A stretch of 64,000 bases of DNA, taken from CADDYT01 sp035294125 (lineage in GTDB: Bacteria; Chloroflexota; Ktedonobacteria; Ktedonobacterales; Ktedonobacteraceae). A program made the translations under genes and the position numbers. Shown here one piece after another: positions 36,201-44,533 of the stretch. Location: positions 62,001-126,000 of the forward strand of contig DATGLM010000077.1 of NCBI GenBank assembly GCA_035294125.1, read 5' to 3'. The notes under the pieces were generated by a model that did no database searches, was not told the origin of the DNA, and saw nothing but the letters and a program-made list of their open reading frames with translations. Positions within the stretch are counted from its first letter, which is position 1; each line of letters starts with the position of its first letter.

Positions 36201-37710
36201 TTGCCATGTCCAGGCAGGCGGCGAGCGACCGTTTGTCGCGCCTGCGACCAGCATGGAGAAGGCACTTGCACCGCTGTGGGAGGAAACTCTGGGCATCAGT
36301 CCCATCGACGCGCATGATAACTTCTTCGAGCTGGGAGGGCATTCTCTGCTCGCTACGAAGCTCACTTTCCAGATGCGTAAAACGCTGGGTATAGATGTGC
36401 CCCTGCACGTGCTCTTCCAGACCCCCACTATAGCGGGCATGGCCCAGGTTATCGAACTGATCCAGCAGAGAGGACTCGAGGCGCTGGCCGAGGTGAAACC
36501 GGCCTTTGACCTGGCATCCGAGGCCATCTTAGACCCTGATATTCGTCCGGGGGCGGACATGCCGGTACACAGCGTCGAGAACGCCCGGCGGCTTTTCATA
36601 ACGGGGCCAACCGGCTTTGTCGGCGCGTTCCTCATGGAGGAACTGCTGCGCGAGACCGATGCCGATCTCTACTGCCTGGTGCGCGCGCCCGACAGCGTCA
36701 CGGGTAAGCAACGCATTCGACGCAATATGGAGGCGTATGGACTCTGGAACGATCAGTTGGGTCACAGGATCATCGCCGTTCCCGGCGATCTTGCGCAGCC
36801 ACTGCTCGGCCTCAGTCGGAACACGTTCGAGGAGCTTGCGCGCACGGTAGAGGTGATCTATCACAACGGAGCCGTTGTCAACTTCATGTATCCATACGCG
36901 GCGCTTAAGGCAGCCAACGTTCAGGGGACGCAGGAAATTCTGCGCCTGGCCTGTACAGGCGCGATTAAACCGGTTCACTACATCTCTACCATCTACGTGT
37001 TCTCGCGCGCTGAATACGCGCCGGGCGATGTGTTGAGAGAGCACGACCAGCCCAGACATAGCCTGATGTATACGCTCGGCTATACCCAGAGCAAATGGGT
37101 GGCCGAACAGCTCATCATGCAGGCGGGCGAGCGCGGCTTGCCGGTAGCCATCTACCGGTTAGGCAGGGTGGCGGGCCACAGCCAGAGCGGCGTGTGCCAG
37201 GTGAACGATTTCGTCTGGCAGGGGATACGTGTCGGCATCCGTATTGGCGCCGCGCCCGATCTCAATATGAAACTGGATATGGCTCCTATAGACTACGTGA
37301 GCAAAGCCGTGGTCCACATTTCCCGGCAAGAGCGGGCACTGGGCAAGCACTTCCATATCGTCAACCGGCATCGTATTCATACGAAGGAACTCATCGCCTG
37401 GATGAAAACATTCGGCTACGATGCGCGGGTGCTGTCATTTGAGCAGTGGTGCGAGCAGGTGAGGAAGCGGGCGGAGAATCTCTCCGACAAGGCGGCTGAG
37501 GTTCTGGCCCCGATCCTGTCGGGAGCGCTGCCCATCGATCAGCTTCCTGAAGTCCACTTTGACGATCAGAACACGATGGAATTTCTTGCAGGCGCGTCCA
37601 TTACGTGTCCGCCGGTCGATGCTCAACTGTTAACAACGTACTTTTCCCACTTTGTGCAGTCCGGCTATCTGGAAGCCCCTGCACGCGGGAGAGAGGAGAT
37701 GAGGGTATGA
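33232..37710 (+). CDS. Non-ribosomal peptide synthetase C-A-PCP with terminal thioester reductase
   Basis: 1492 residues from the ATG at 33232, preceded by GGAGCAGGC. The condensation domain (about 40-470) has HHIIADN (His178, His179, Asp183). The adenylation domain (about 520-1000) has YTSGSTGVPKG (651 on), NVYGPTETT, YRTGDLV, and NGKVDR. The ten pocket residues, aligned by eye to GrsA, read D-I-L-Q-L-G-V-I-W-K, close to the glycine code. The PCP has Ser1038 in LGGHSLL. The C-terminal reductase (1120-1490) has the NADPH motif TGPTGFVG and the Tyr1284/Lys1288 pair. It should condense the polyketide acyl chain with glycine and release it reductively as an aldehyde or alcohol. The 3' end overlaps the ABC ATPase start (ATGA). 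Confidence 0.93.
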   Translation: MSDLKQRIAALSAERRALLVRQLAQMKKETGERAAIIPYARESNPIPLSFAQQRIWFFEQLVPGSPVHNITQVARVVAPVDRAILERCFETIIRRHETLRTTFAMIDGQPVGIVSPPQPVHLGFIDLRAAPLEEREEQAHQLIVREARRPFDLERGPLLRVILLQLADQEYLILLVMHHIIADNWSAGVLLQELGTLYWAYAAGKPSPLSELPFAYADFARWQKEWLQGERLDSLLTYWKQQLAGSPPLLELPVDRPRPALQSFHGARRQFSLSPDVVQGLRQLSQQQGVTMVMLLLAAFKTLLYRYTGQTDLPVGMPIANRSRAGCEALIGLFVNTLVIRTDLSGAPTFLELLERVRRVTLDAYKHQDLPFEKLVEELQPERNLSYSPLFQVLFNFKRDGLAAAGVPILRLEDVDNGTCQFDLALNLIESGETISGSIEYSTDLFDAETIERIIGHYQVLLQAVIADPRQPVTQLPLLSEREKQHFARWNATQAAYPASACMHQLVAEQAARSPQRIAVSFEDQHITYQELNERANQLAHYLQALGVGPETFVGICMERSLEMMIALLGVLKAGGAYVPLDPSFPSGRLAFMQQDAGIPVLLTQRALLEKIPVCAPRIICIDTDRAYIMAESTADCESSVSALNAAYMLYTSGSTGVPKGVIVQHRSVVNLLHFMLRQLAVAAEDILLSVTTLSFDIATLELFLPLLAGARLVIAASEVVSDGQRLAEQIEAVGATVMQATPATWRMLLESGWQGYKPLRMLCGGEALSRKLANQLLGCGSVLWNVYGPTETTIWSTIERVVEGEGPVSIGRPLANTQVYVLDRSLQPVPVGVPGELYIGGAGLARGYHQREELTAEKFIRHPLGAAEERLYRTGDLVRFLPDGRLEFLGRLDHQIKLRGFRIELGEVEAALRQHAAIREAVVVVREDIPNDRCLVAYLIGDEQLSPAEIRLFLRKKLPEYMIPAAFVQLDAFPLTPNGKVDRRALPAPCHVQAGGERPFVAPATSMEKALAPLWEETLGISPIDAHDNFFELGGHSLLATKLTFQMRKTLGIDVPLHVLFQTPTIAGMAQVIELIQQRGLEALAEVKPAFDLASEAILDPDIRPGADMPVHSVENARRLFITGPTGFVGAFLMEELLRETDADLYCLVRAPDSVTGKQRIRRNMEAYGLWNDQLGHRIIAVPGDLAQPLLGLSRNTFEELARTVEVIYHNGAVVNFMYPYAALKAANVQGTQEILRLACTGAIKPVHYISTIYVFSRAEYAPGDVLREHDQPRHSLMYTLGYTQSKWVAEQLIMQAGERGLPVAIYRLGRVAGHSQSGVCQVNDFVWQGIRVGIRIGAAPDLNMKLDMAPIDYVSKAVVHISRQERALGKHFHIVNRHRIHTKELIAWMKTFGYDARVLSFEQWCEQVRKRAENLSDKAAEVLAPILSGALPIDQLPEVHFDDQNTMEFLAGASITCPPVDAQLLTTYFSHFVQSGYLEAPARGREEMRV

Positions 37711-38717
37711 CGACGACAATGCTCAATGTGGCAACACCGCCAGCCGCCAAAGTAGAGCCATGTCTGGTCGTGGATAATCTGGTCAAACGCTATGGCAATT
37801 TCACGGCGGTAGATGGCATCAGTTTCATCGTGCAGCCCGGCGAAATCTTCGGCTTGCTGGGGCCGAATGGAGCAGGCAAGACGACGACCATGAGTATGCT
37901 TTCTTGCCTGTTCCCTCCCACCAGCGGGACAGCCACTATTGGAGGCTATGACCTGGTGCGCCAGACAAAGCAGGTCAAACACTTGCTCGGCGTTGTGCCG
38001 CAGGACCTTGCCGTTTATCCAACCTTAACGGCACGGGACAACCTGATGTTTTTCGGCAGCATGTATGGCCTGTATGGTAAAACCCTCAAGCAGCGGGTCA
38101 TGGAGGCGCTGGAGATTGTTGGATTGGGCGACAGGGCGAACCTGCCCATCAACGCCTTTTCGGGAGGTATGAAGCGGCGTGTGAATATCGCTGCCGGTTT
38201 GCTGCATCATCCAAAGCTGCTCCTGCTTGACGAGCCAACCGTAGGAGTCGATCCGCAGAGCCGCAACTACATTTTTGAAAGCATCCGGCACCTCAATCGA
38301 AAATATGGCATGACCATCATATACACTAGCCACTATATGGAGGAGGTCGAGGCGCTCTGCGCGCGGGTTGCCATCATGGATCATGGCAAAGTGATCGCTC
38401 TGGATACGAAGGAGAAACTGATAGAGCAGCTCGGTGGGGGTATTCTCTACCTGGGATTGAGTCAGGACGCCCCCGAGGTCGTTGCCAGGCTCGAACAGTT
38501 ACCAAAGATCGAGAGTGTGACGATTGTTTCCACAGGGGAGCAGGCAGGCAGTAGCTCTACGCAACTCAAGTGCCAGACAACCAACGCGCAGCAGGCCCTG
38601 ATCGATGTCATCCAGGTACTTAACGCGGCGGGAGTGCAGCTTACCAGCCTGGCCATCGCCGAGCCAAATCTAGAGAGTGTTTTCCTGCACCTGACGGGCA
38701 GGAAGTTGCGAGATTAA
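37707..38717 (+). CDS. ABC transporter ATP-binding protein (ABC-2 / DrrA type)
   Basis: 336 residues from the ATG at 37707, which overlaps the NRPS stop by 4 bases and has GAGGAG upstream. Walker A is GPNGAGKTTT, the signature is FSGGMKRRVNIA, Walker B is LLLLDEPTVGVD, and the H-loop is YTSHYMEE. The C-terminal extension of about 85 residues is typical of DrrA-like drug exporters. It would power the permease encoded next to export, or give self-resistance to, the cluster product. Translation is probably coupled to the NRPS. Confidence 0.93.
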   Translation: MTTTMLNVATPPAAKVEPCLVVDNLVKRYGNFTAVDGISFIVQPGEIFGLLGPNGAGKTTTMSMLSCLFPPTSGTATIGGYDLVRQTKQVKHLLGVVPQDLAVYPTLTARDNLMFFGSMYGLYGKTLKQRVMEALEIVGLGDRANLPINAFSGGMKRRVNIAAGLLHHPKLLLLDEPTVGVDPQSRNYIFESIRHLNRKYGMTIIYTSHYMEEVEALCARVAIMDHGKVIALDTKEKLIEQLGGGILYLGLSQDAPEVVARLEQLPKIESVTIVSTGEQAGSSSTQLKCQTTNAQQALIDVIQVLNAAGVQLTSLAIAEPNLESVFLHLTGRKLRD

Positions 38718-38818
38718 CGGCGGAAAGAGGCCGGGATGACCGGCTTCTTTCCGGCAAAGCGGAGAGCGTGTTCGTTGCACCGTGCGATCGGTCACTTCGT
38801 GAGAAAGAGAGGACTTCC

Positions 38819-40051
38819 ATGCGCTTACTGTATGTCGTCTTGAAAGACCTGAAGATCGTCTTGAAGGATTGGGGATCGCTTATTATCCTGTTCGTCTCAC
38901 CACTGATGTTTATTATCGTACTGAGCCTGGCGCTCGGGCAGTCGTTTGCGAATCTGAACACCTCCAATGCCATCAACGTACTGCTGGTGAATGACGACCC
39001 GACAGGCTCGTTGAGCCAGAAGTTCGTGACAGGATTGACAAATGCCAGTAACGCAGGCCACCTGCAATTTGTACAGAAGGTTTCAGGGACAACACTCACC
39101 GATGCCGGGGCTGAGCAACTGGTCAAGAATGGCAGTTACACTATGGCGCTGCTCATCCCGGCCCATTTCAGCACAAATATTACGCACGGCCAGAATGTTA
39201 CCGTCCGCTTCATAGCCGATCCGGCTGCTTCGCAACAGGTTGTAAAACCGGTGCAGGCGCTGGTAGAGGCCGTGCTCGGCCAGACCGTTGGCCCCTTTAC
39301 AATGCGCCAATCCGTATCAAACGCCCTGGCACGTAGCGTTCCACCCCAGGCGGCGGCGCAGATCAACCAGGAGGTCACTATGGCGCTCGCCAAACCTGCA
39401 CCTGCTATCGCAACTGTCCAGGAGTCGAATCCACCCGGAGTGAGCGTTCCTAAATATCCTTCGGTGTATCAGCAGAATGTTCCTGGCTACACCATTATGT
39501 ACATCTTCTTCATTGTTGGTGTAATGGCGACCTCGGTGCTGCAGGAGCGGCGTGATGGCACGTTCCGCCGCCTGCTCGTCTCACCGGTGAGCAAGATAAC
39601 GCTGCTGCTGGGCAAGCTCCTGCCCTATTACATCATCTGTCTCCTCCAGGCCGTGATCTTATTTGCCATCGGCAAATTTGTCTTCGGCATGGATCTCGGC
39701 CCCCATCCAGTGGCGCTGGTAGGGATTACACTGGCCATCGCGGCCTGCGCGGTCAGCCTCGGCCTGTTGATATCTGCATTTGTCAAAAATGAGGGGCAGG
39801 CCAACGGGCTGAGCACGATTATCGTACTGGTGCTGGCGGCATTCGGAGGATGCATGGTGCCGCCGGTGTTCATGCCTTCGTTTATGACGCAGCTTGCGCG
39901 CCTGACTCCTCAGGGCTGGGCCTTGCTGGGATACCAGGACGTGATGGTGCGCGGCGTCAATCTGGTGGGAACACTGCCAACCGTCGGGGCGCTGCTGGCC
40001 TTTGCCGCTGTCTTTTTCATCGTCGGAGTGAGCCGTTTCCGCTTCAATTAG
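38819..40051 (+). CDS. ABC-2 type permease
   Basis: 410 residues from the ATG at 38819, which has AGAGAGGA upstream. One N-terminal membrane helix (residues 20-43), an external region of about 180 residues, and then five hydrophobic helices form the ABC-2 architecture (YhgE/DrrB-like). The stretch VGVMATSVLQERRDGTFRRLLVSPVSK is the characteristic cytoplasmic motif of this family. It pairs with the ATPase encoded immediately upstream and probably exports the PKS-NRPS product. Confidence 0.9.
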   Translation: MRLLYVVLKDLKIVLKDWGSLIILFVSPLMFIIVLSLALGQSFANLNTSNAINVLLVNDDPTGSLSQKFVTGLTNASNAGHLQFVQKVSGTTLTDAGAEQLVKNGSYTMALLIPAHFSTNITHGQNVTVRFIADPAASQQVVKPVQALVEAVLGQTVGPFTMRQSVSNALARSVPPQAAAQINQEVTMALAKPAPAIATVQESNPPGVSVPKYPSVYQQNVPGYTIMYIFFIVGVMATSVLQERRDGTFRRLLVSPVSKITLLLGKLLPYYIICLLQAVILFAIGKFVFGMDLGPHPVALVGITLAIAACAVSLGLLISAFVKNEGQANGLSTIIVLVLAAFGGCMVPPVFMPSFMTQLARLTPQGWALLGYQDVMVRGVNLVGTLPTVGALLAFAAVFFIVGVSRFRFN

Positions 40052-40061
40052 GAAGAACTTT

Positions 40062-40889
40062 ATGACGATTACGCAGTTTACTGACGCGGGATCGCAAAGG
40101 TGCGCTCCGGTGCGAGCGCGCCTGCGCCTCTTCTGCTTCTCCTATGCTGGAGGCTCGGCTGCCGTCTTTCGCAACTGGCCGCATTTCTTGCCAGCCGCCG
40201 TCGAGGTGCAGCCGATTGAACTGCCGGGGCATGGCAGGCGCATCAAGGAGGCTCCCATCGATAACATAACGGCACTCGTTGAAGAACTGGCCAGCACAAT
40301 TCCTTTGCGCGCTCTGCCGTTTGCGTTCTTTGGTCACAGTATGGGGGCGCTGGTGAGTTTTGAACTCACCCGCCTGCTGCGCCGCCAGCGCCACCCCCTT
40401 CCTGAGTGCCTCTTCGTCTCCGCCTATCGCGTTCCTCACTTGCCCGCGCGGCGTTCCCAGGCCCGCGCTTCACTGTCGGATCGCGAACTGATCGGGCATC
40501 TGGAGGAACTGGGAGGTACGCCCAAGGAGGTGCTCCGGAATCCTGAGCTGATGCGCCTGCTGCTACCGGCTCTCCGCGCGGATTTCCAGCTCTGTGATAC
40601 CTACACGTATGTCACGGAGCCACCGCTGCCCTGTCCGATAGTCGCCTTTGGAGGGCTGCAAGACCCCATCGTGAGCCAGCAGGAGCTGCGTGCCTGGCAA
40701 GAACAGACACTGGCAAGCTTTGCTCTTCATATGCTGCCCGGCGACCATTTCTTTCTCAACAGCATACAGCCGCTGTTCCTCGCGGTGCTTCATCGCGTCC
40801 TGGCTGAACTCTTTGACCTCAGCCAGGACGACCAGAGCTTCTTTCAACAGCCGCGCTTTACCCGTCTCGCCGTGCCAGGAGCCACGTGA
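40062..40889 (+). CDS. Type II thioesterase (editing)
   Basis: 275 residues of the GrsT/RifR family. It begins RLFCFSYAGGSAAVFRNWPHFL, has the nucleophile Ser in FGHSMGALVSFEL, the Asp in GLQDPIV and the catalytic His in PGDHFFL. Such enzymes clear stalled or wrong acyl groups from carrier proteins of PKS and NRPS lines. It is the last gene of the cluster and follows the permease by 10 bases. Its 3' end overlaps the convergent reductase gene by 32 bases. Confidence 0.93.
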   Translation: MTITQFTDAGSQRCAPVRARLRLFCFSYAGGSAAVFRNWPHFLPAAVEVQPIELPGHGRRIKEAPIDNITALVEELASTIPLRALPFAFFGHSMGALVSFELTRLLRRQRHPLPECLFVSAYRVPHLPARRSQARASLSDRELIGHLEELGGTPKEVLRNPELMRLLLPALRADFQLCDTYTYVTEPPLPCPIVAFGGLQDPIVSQQELRAWQEQTLASFALHMLPGDHFFLNSIQPLFLAVLHRVLAELFDLSQDDQSFFQQPRFTRLAVPGAT

Positions 40890-41919
40890 AGAAACCAACC
40901 ACCACTGCCAGCGCGCCCAGACCCGCGCCCGTGCCGCGCCAGTCTAGAGCTATCTCTGCGCTGCCATCTGGGGCAGGTGGAACTGTTTCGTCCAGATAAC
41001 GGGACAGGCGCTCCATTGTTGGCGTTGCGATGCCTGCACTGGCGGCGAGGGCCTTGAGTTCCTCGGCCAGAACCTGCGTCTCATCACGCGCCGCGTTCGC
41101 ATGTCGTGCGATGACCAGTTCCGCCGTCTTTGTATTGAAGAGGCGCTGGAGAAAAGCTATCAGGAGTGGCTCCGGCAGCCTTTCAAAGATCGTGAGCCTG
41201 CCCGGCGTGATGGGGATGCCAAGCGCGTGCAGCACCCGAAAGTTCTCGCGCACGGCGCGCACTATCGACACCACGGCGTCGCGCGTTCGCGCCATGCGAT
41301 AGTTGTCGCCTCCGGCCATATACAGGGCGGTTTCGGTGGGGACAATCCAGCCCGCGTGCGTCTTAAGCCAGGCATCCATATTACGGCTTACCTCGACGGG
41401 AAAACCTGCCTGCTCGAACGTTCTCACGATTTGCCCAAGACGGGAACTAAGACGACCATCCAGTTCACCAAGCGTGGTTGCCTGTTGCTGGCGTGACATA
41501 ATGTGATAACGCACCACGTGGCCATCGCGTGTGCCGCCTGCTCCTGGAAAACCCAGCAGGACACGCTCGCGGCCCACCGCTTTGATATACTCACCAGGGC
41601 CGCTCACATTATTCACCATGAACAGGATGTTCTGCGTACCCTGATGAGCAGCCAGAACAGGCAAGACTGCCGGAACTTGATCCCTGCGCATGACCACAAG
41701 TAGAAGATCATAGGAGTCTTCCGGGGCAAGGCGTTCGACGACATTGACGGGGGTAGTGGTGCGCTGCCCGCTGCGGGCATCTTCCAGGACAATACCATGC
41801 TCTCGCAGCTCGATCAGGCGTTGTCCTCGCGCCAGGAGCGAGACATTGCAGCCAGTTTCTTGCAGGCGCGCGGCGTATAGACTTCCTAATACTCCGGCAC
41901 CGTAGACCAGAATATTCAT
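40858..41919 (-). CDS. Ketopantoate reductase family protein (ApbA/PanE-like)
   Basis: 353 residues. The N-terminal Rossmann motif NILVYGAGVLGSLYAARLQETG, MVNNVSG and the C-terminal helical domain are typical of ApbA/PanE. The C-terminus ends in a hydrophobic segment (TGAGLGALAVVVGFFTWLLARR), which is not usual in soluble PanE. True PanE reduces ketopantoate with NADPH for CoA synthesis; this protein is more distant and could reduce another 2-keto acid. It is convergent with the thioesterase gene and overlaps its end by 32 bases. It is not clearly part of the cluster. Confidence 0.82.
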   Translation of the reverse strand: MNILVYGAGVLGSLYAARLQETGCNVSLLARGQRLIELREHGIVLEDARSGQRTTTPVNVVERLAPEDSYDLLLVVMRRDQVPAVLPVLAAHQGTQNILFMVNNVSGPGEYIKAVGRERVLLGFPGAGGTRDGHVVRYHIMSRQQQATTLGELDGRLSSRLGQIVRTFEQAGFPVEVSRNMDAWLKTHAGWIVPTETALYMAGGDNYRMARTRDAVVSIVRAVRENFRVLHALGIPITPGRLTIFERLPEPLLIAFLQRLFNTKTAELVIARHANAARDETQVLAEELKALAASAGIATPTMERLSRYLDETVPPAPDGSAEIALDWRGTGAGLGALAVVVGFFTWLLARRDG

Positions 41920-42007
41920 ATGTGACTCTCTTCATCCTTCTCTCATTGTGTTTGCCTGGCTATTTTAGCAGAAATCAATCTAGATACAAAATCCCAGGCT
42001 TTTTTTG

Positions 42008-42622
42008 CTAGAGAGACTGGATGAAGTTGGCGATGATGGCCTGAACTTCGTCGAGACGGCCCTGGAAGAAGTGATCGGCACCCTGAATGGCAACCAGGCT
42101 TTTGGGTGCAGGTATCTGCTCGAACCACTGCTCGGTCAGCTTGAACGGTGCGAGATCGTCCTCGGTTCCCTGAACGATCAATTTGGGTTTATAACAGTCC
42201 TGCAAGGTATCGCCAGCGAAACTGCGGGCCGGAACGCCGAGTCCGATCATAGCCTGCACGCGATCATCGTTGCAGGCGACGCGCAGGCCAACCCACGAGC
42301 CGAATGAGAAGCCAGCAAGGATGACGGGCAGGCCGGGATAGCGGCGGCTCAGGAAATCTAGAGCGTAGCGCACATCATCCAGCTCGCCGCGCCCTTCGTC
42401 ATACGTTCCTGTGCTGTGTCCTACGCCGCGAAAATTAAAGCGCAGCGCCGGAATGCCCAGTGCCTGCATCATCTGAGCGACTTTAAAGACAACCTTATTG
42501 TGCATTGTGCCGCCATAAAGAGGGTGTGGGTGTAGAACCAATCCCCCATAGCGGGGTACGACACCGGCTTCCTCCGGCTTGAGAATACCCTCAAGGTGTC
42601 CCTGTGGCGTCGGGATATTCAT
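42008..42622 (-). CDS. Alpha/beta hydrolase (COG2945 type)
   Basis: 204 residues. It shows the family start HPHPLYGGTMHNKVV, FNFRGVGHSTGTYDEG, the nucleophile Ser in AGFSFGSWVG, the Asp in VQGTEDDLAPF and the His in GADHFF. These small hydrolases are widespread, with unknown substrates. It is a minus-strand neighbour of the ketopantoate reductase-like gene. A poly-T stretch after its stop codon lacks a hairpin, so I do not call a terminator. Confidence 0.85.
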   Translation of the reverse strand: MNIPTPQGHLEGILKPEEAGVVPRYGGLVLHPHPLYGGTMHNKVVFKVAQMMQALGIPALRFNFRGVGHSTGTYDEGRGELDDVRYALDFLSRRYPGLPVILAGFSFGSWVGLRVACNDDRVQAMIGLGVPARSFAGDTLQDCYKPKLIVQGTEDDLAPFKLTEQWFEQIPAPKSLVAIQGADHFFQGRLDEVQAIIANFIQSL

Positions 42623-42813
42623 ATGGAGAATCTGGCTGATGACTTGTCCTTCCTTTCTCTCTTTAACAGAGAAGGCACTGTCCTTTTACAGTGATTTTTC
42701 GTTCAATTTCTACTTTCTAGCATTTTTCATGGGTATCGCATGGTGATGTAGTCTCTTAAGTATAACATAGCCGTGTGATCTCCTACAAAAAATATGAAAA
42801 CAGACTCGGACGT

Positions 42814-42951
42814 GTCATTCTGAGCGAAGCGAATGTCACCGATCTCATTCTACTGCGTGATACTGACATCCCCACAGCATGCTTCTGCCGGGCCTGCGGC
42901 CCACGAGGAGGGAGGGCGGGGACGCCCCACTGCCGACAGGGGCGCCGTCCC
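42814..42951. repeat. Intergenic region with candidate interspersed repeat and GC-rich hairpins
   Basis: The 399 bases from 42623 to 43021 hold no gene I can support. 42814-42840 (GTCATTCTGAGCGAAGCGAATG..) resembles degenerate repeats scattered in many bacterial genomes. GGGCCTGCGGCCC near 42890 and an imperfect pair GGGGACGCCCC / GGGGCGCCGTCCC (42918-42951) can form hairpins. I cannot tell whether these are repetitive extragenic elements. Confidence 0.35.
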
Positions 42952-43021
42952 TGCACCCCGCTTGCTGAGTGGATGCCAGCGTGATAGACTTGACAGGCAC
43001 GCGCGAATTGCAGCATAATCG

Positions 43022-43837
43022 ATGCAACAAGATATGCGGCGTGGTACGCAGGTAGAAGGATTCTTTAAATTTATGGAAACATATGGATTACACAGGTATC
43101 CAGGTCGTCTTTTCATTGTCGAAGGGGTCGATGGTTCAGGCAAAAGCACCCAGATTGCGCTCCTTCGCCAGTGGCTGATCAGCGAGGGCTATCCTGTCTT
43201 TTTCAGTGAGTGGAATTCGTCTCCGCTCGTCAAGCAAACGACAAGCAAGGGCAAAAAAAAGCAGCTCCTGACGCCTACAACTTTCAGTTTAATTCACGCC
43301 ACCGATTTCGCCGACCGCACGGAGCACGACATTATTCCGCCACTCAAAGCCGGGGCTATTGTGCTGGCAGACCGCTACATCTATACCGCCTTCGCTCGTG
43401 ACGTGGCCCGCAATGTGGATCGCCATTGGGTGCGTGAGCTGTACCAGTTCGCCGTTAAGCCGACCGTCGCCTTCTATTACCGCGTTCCCCTGGAGGTCTC
43501 GCTCAATCGCATTCTTGGTGGGCGTACAGAATTGAAGTATTACGAAGCCGGGATGGATCTGGGACTGAGCAATGACCCGCTTGAAAGCTTCAAACTCTTT
43601 CAGCAGCGCATTGTCGATGAGTACGAGGCAATGGTGGGCGAGTTTGGTCTGACGGTGATGGACGCTACGCTGCCCATTCCCGACCAGCAGAGGCGCATGC
43701 GTGAGATTATTAAGCCCTATCTACGCGGTGTGCGTCGTGTCCGTTCATCGGCCCAGGAATCGGCGTGGGCCGGGCTGGCGCGTGAGATGCGGCCTTCGCA
43801 GGTGGAGGTGTCCGAAGCGAGGGGGCGGGAGCAATGA
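43022..43837 (+). CDS. Thymidylate kinase-like protein with intact P-loop
   Basis: 271 residues. The P-loop is normal: EGVDGSGKSTQ, with Lys41. The fold shows the DR motif (ADRYIYTAFARDVAR) and an SxxGKKK region resembling the lid. The protein is longer than bacterial Tmk (about 210 residues), mainly at the N- and C-termini. It would phosphorylate dTMP or a related nucleotide. The start is uncertain: the ATG at 43022 lacks a good ribosome-binding site, and the ATG at 43073 is preceded by AAGGA at a long distance. It overlaps the next kinase-like gene by 4 bases. Confidence 0.82.
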   Translation: MQQDMRRGTQVEGFFKFMETYGLHRYPGRLFIVEGVDGSGKSTQIALLRQWLISEGYPVFFSEWNSSPLVKQTTSKGKKKQLLTPTTFSLIHATDFADRTEHDIIPPLKAGAIVLADRYIYTAFARDVARNVDRHWVRELYQFAVKPTVAFYYRVPLEVSLNRILGGRTELKYYEAGMDLGLSNDPLESFKLFQQRIVDEYEAMVGEFGLTVMDATLPIPDQQRRMREIIKPYLRGVRRVRSSAQESAWAGLAREMRPSQVEVSEARGREQ

Positions 43838-44529
43838 CAAAGCTTTCTTTCTATGGCATCGACGCTATCCACTTAAAAGAATCGGAGGCTATTTTGCCCG
43901 GTCGTCTCATTGTCATCGAGGGGACCGACAGCGTGGGCCGTTCCACGCAGTTGAACCGCCTGCGTCCCTGGCTGGAAAGCAGCGGCTACGCCGTGGTCGA
44001 CACGGAGATGACGCGCTCGGTGCTGGCCGGGCCGGGTCTGAAGAAGGCGAAGGAGGGCCACACACTCGGTCCCATTACCCTGAACCTGTTCTACGCCACC
44101 GATTTCGTCGATCGCTTTGAGAACCAGATCATTCCCGCTCTGCGCGCTGGTTTCGTCGTGCTTACCGATCGCTATATCTTTTCCCTCATTGCCCGTGCCG
44201 TCGTGCGGGGAGCTGATCCGCAGTGGATTCGCTCGATCTACGGGCTTGCCCTCAAGCCCGACGCCATCTTCTATCTCAAAATCAGCATTCATGACCTGAT
44301 TCCCCGCGTCCTGCAGCGCGGTGGCTTCGATTACTGGGAATCGGGCATGGATATGCGTCTCGGCCCAGATCTCTTCGAGAGCTTCGTCAACTACCAGACG
44401 CGCCTGCTCAAGCAATTCGACGACATGTCCGAGGAATACGGTTTCCAGATCATTGACGCCAGCCTCCCCATCGAGTATGTCACCGAGCAGCTCAAGGAAG
44501 GAATCTTCCCCCTGCTGCCACAGGGATGA
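43834..44529 (+). CDS. Thymidylate kinase-like protein with degenerate P-loop
   Basis: 231 residues similar to the preceding protein over the whole length (EGTDSVGRSTQ, TDRYIFSLIARAV, ESGMDMRLGPD). The P-loop Lys is replaced by Arg36, which usually abolishes ATP binding or hydrolysis. It starts in the stop codon of the preceding gene (ATGA overlap), so the two are made together and could form a heterodimer in which this subunit is non-catalytic or regulatory. Role unknown. Confidence 0.82.
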   Translation: MTKLSFYGIDAIHLKESEAILPGRLIVIEGTDSVGRSTQLNRLRPWLESSGYAVVDTEMTRSVLAGPGLKKAKEGHTLGPITLNLFYATDFVDRFENQIIPALRAGFVVLTDRYIFSLIARAVVRGADPQWIRSIYGLALKPDAIFYLKISIHDLIPRVLQRGGFDYWESGMDMRLGPDLFESFVNYQTRLLKQFDDMSEEYGFQIIDASLPIEYVTEQLKEGIFPLLPQG

Positions 44530-44533
44530 CCCT

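Noticed and set aside
41990..42010. Poly-T run as a terminator
   Set aside because: No GC-rich hairpin precedes it on either strand in the right position.
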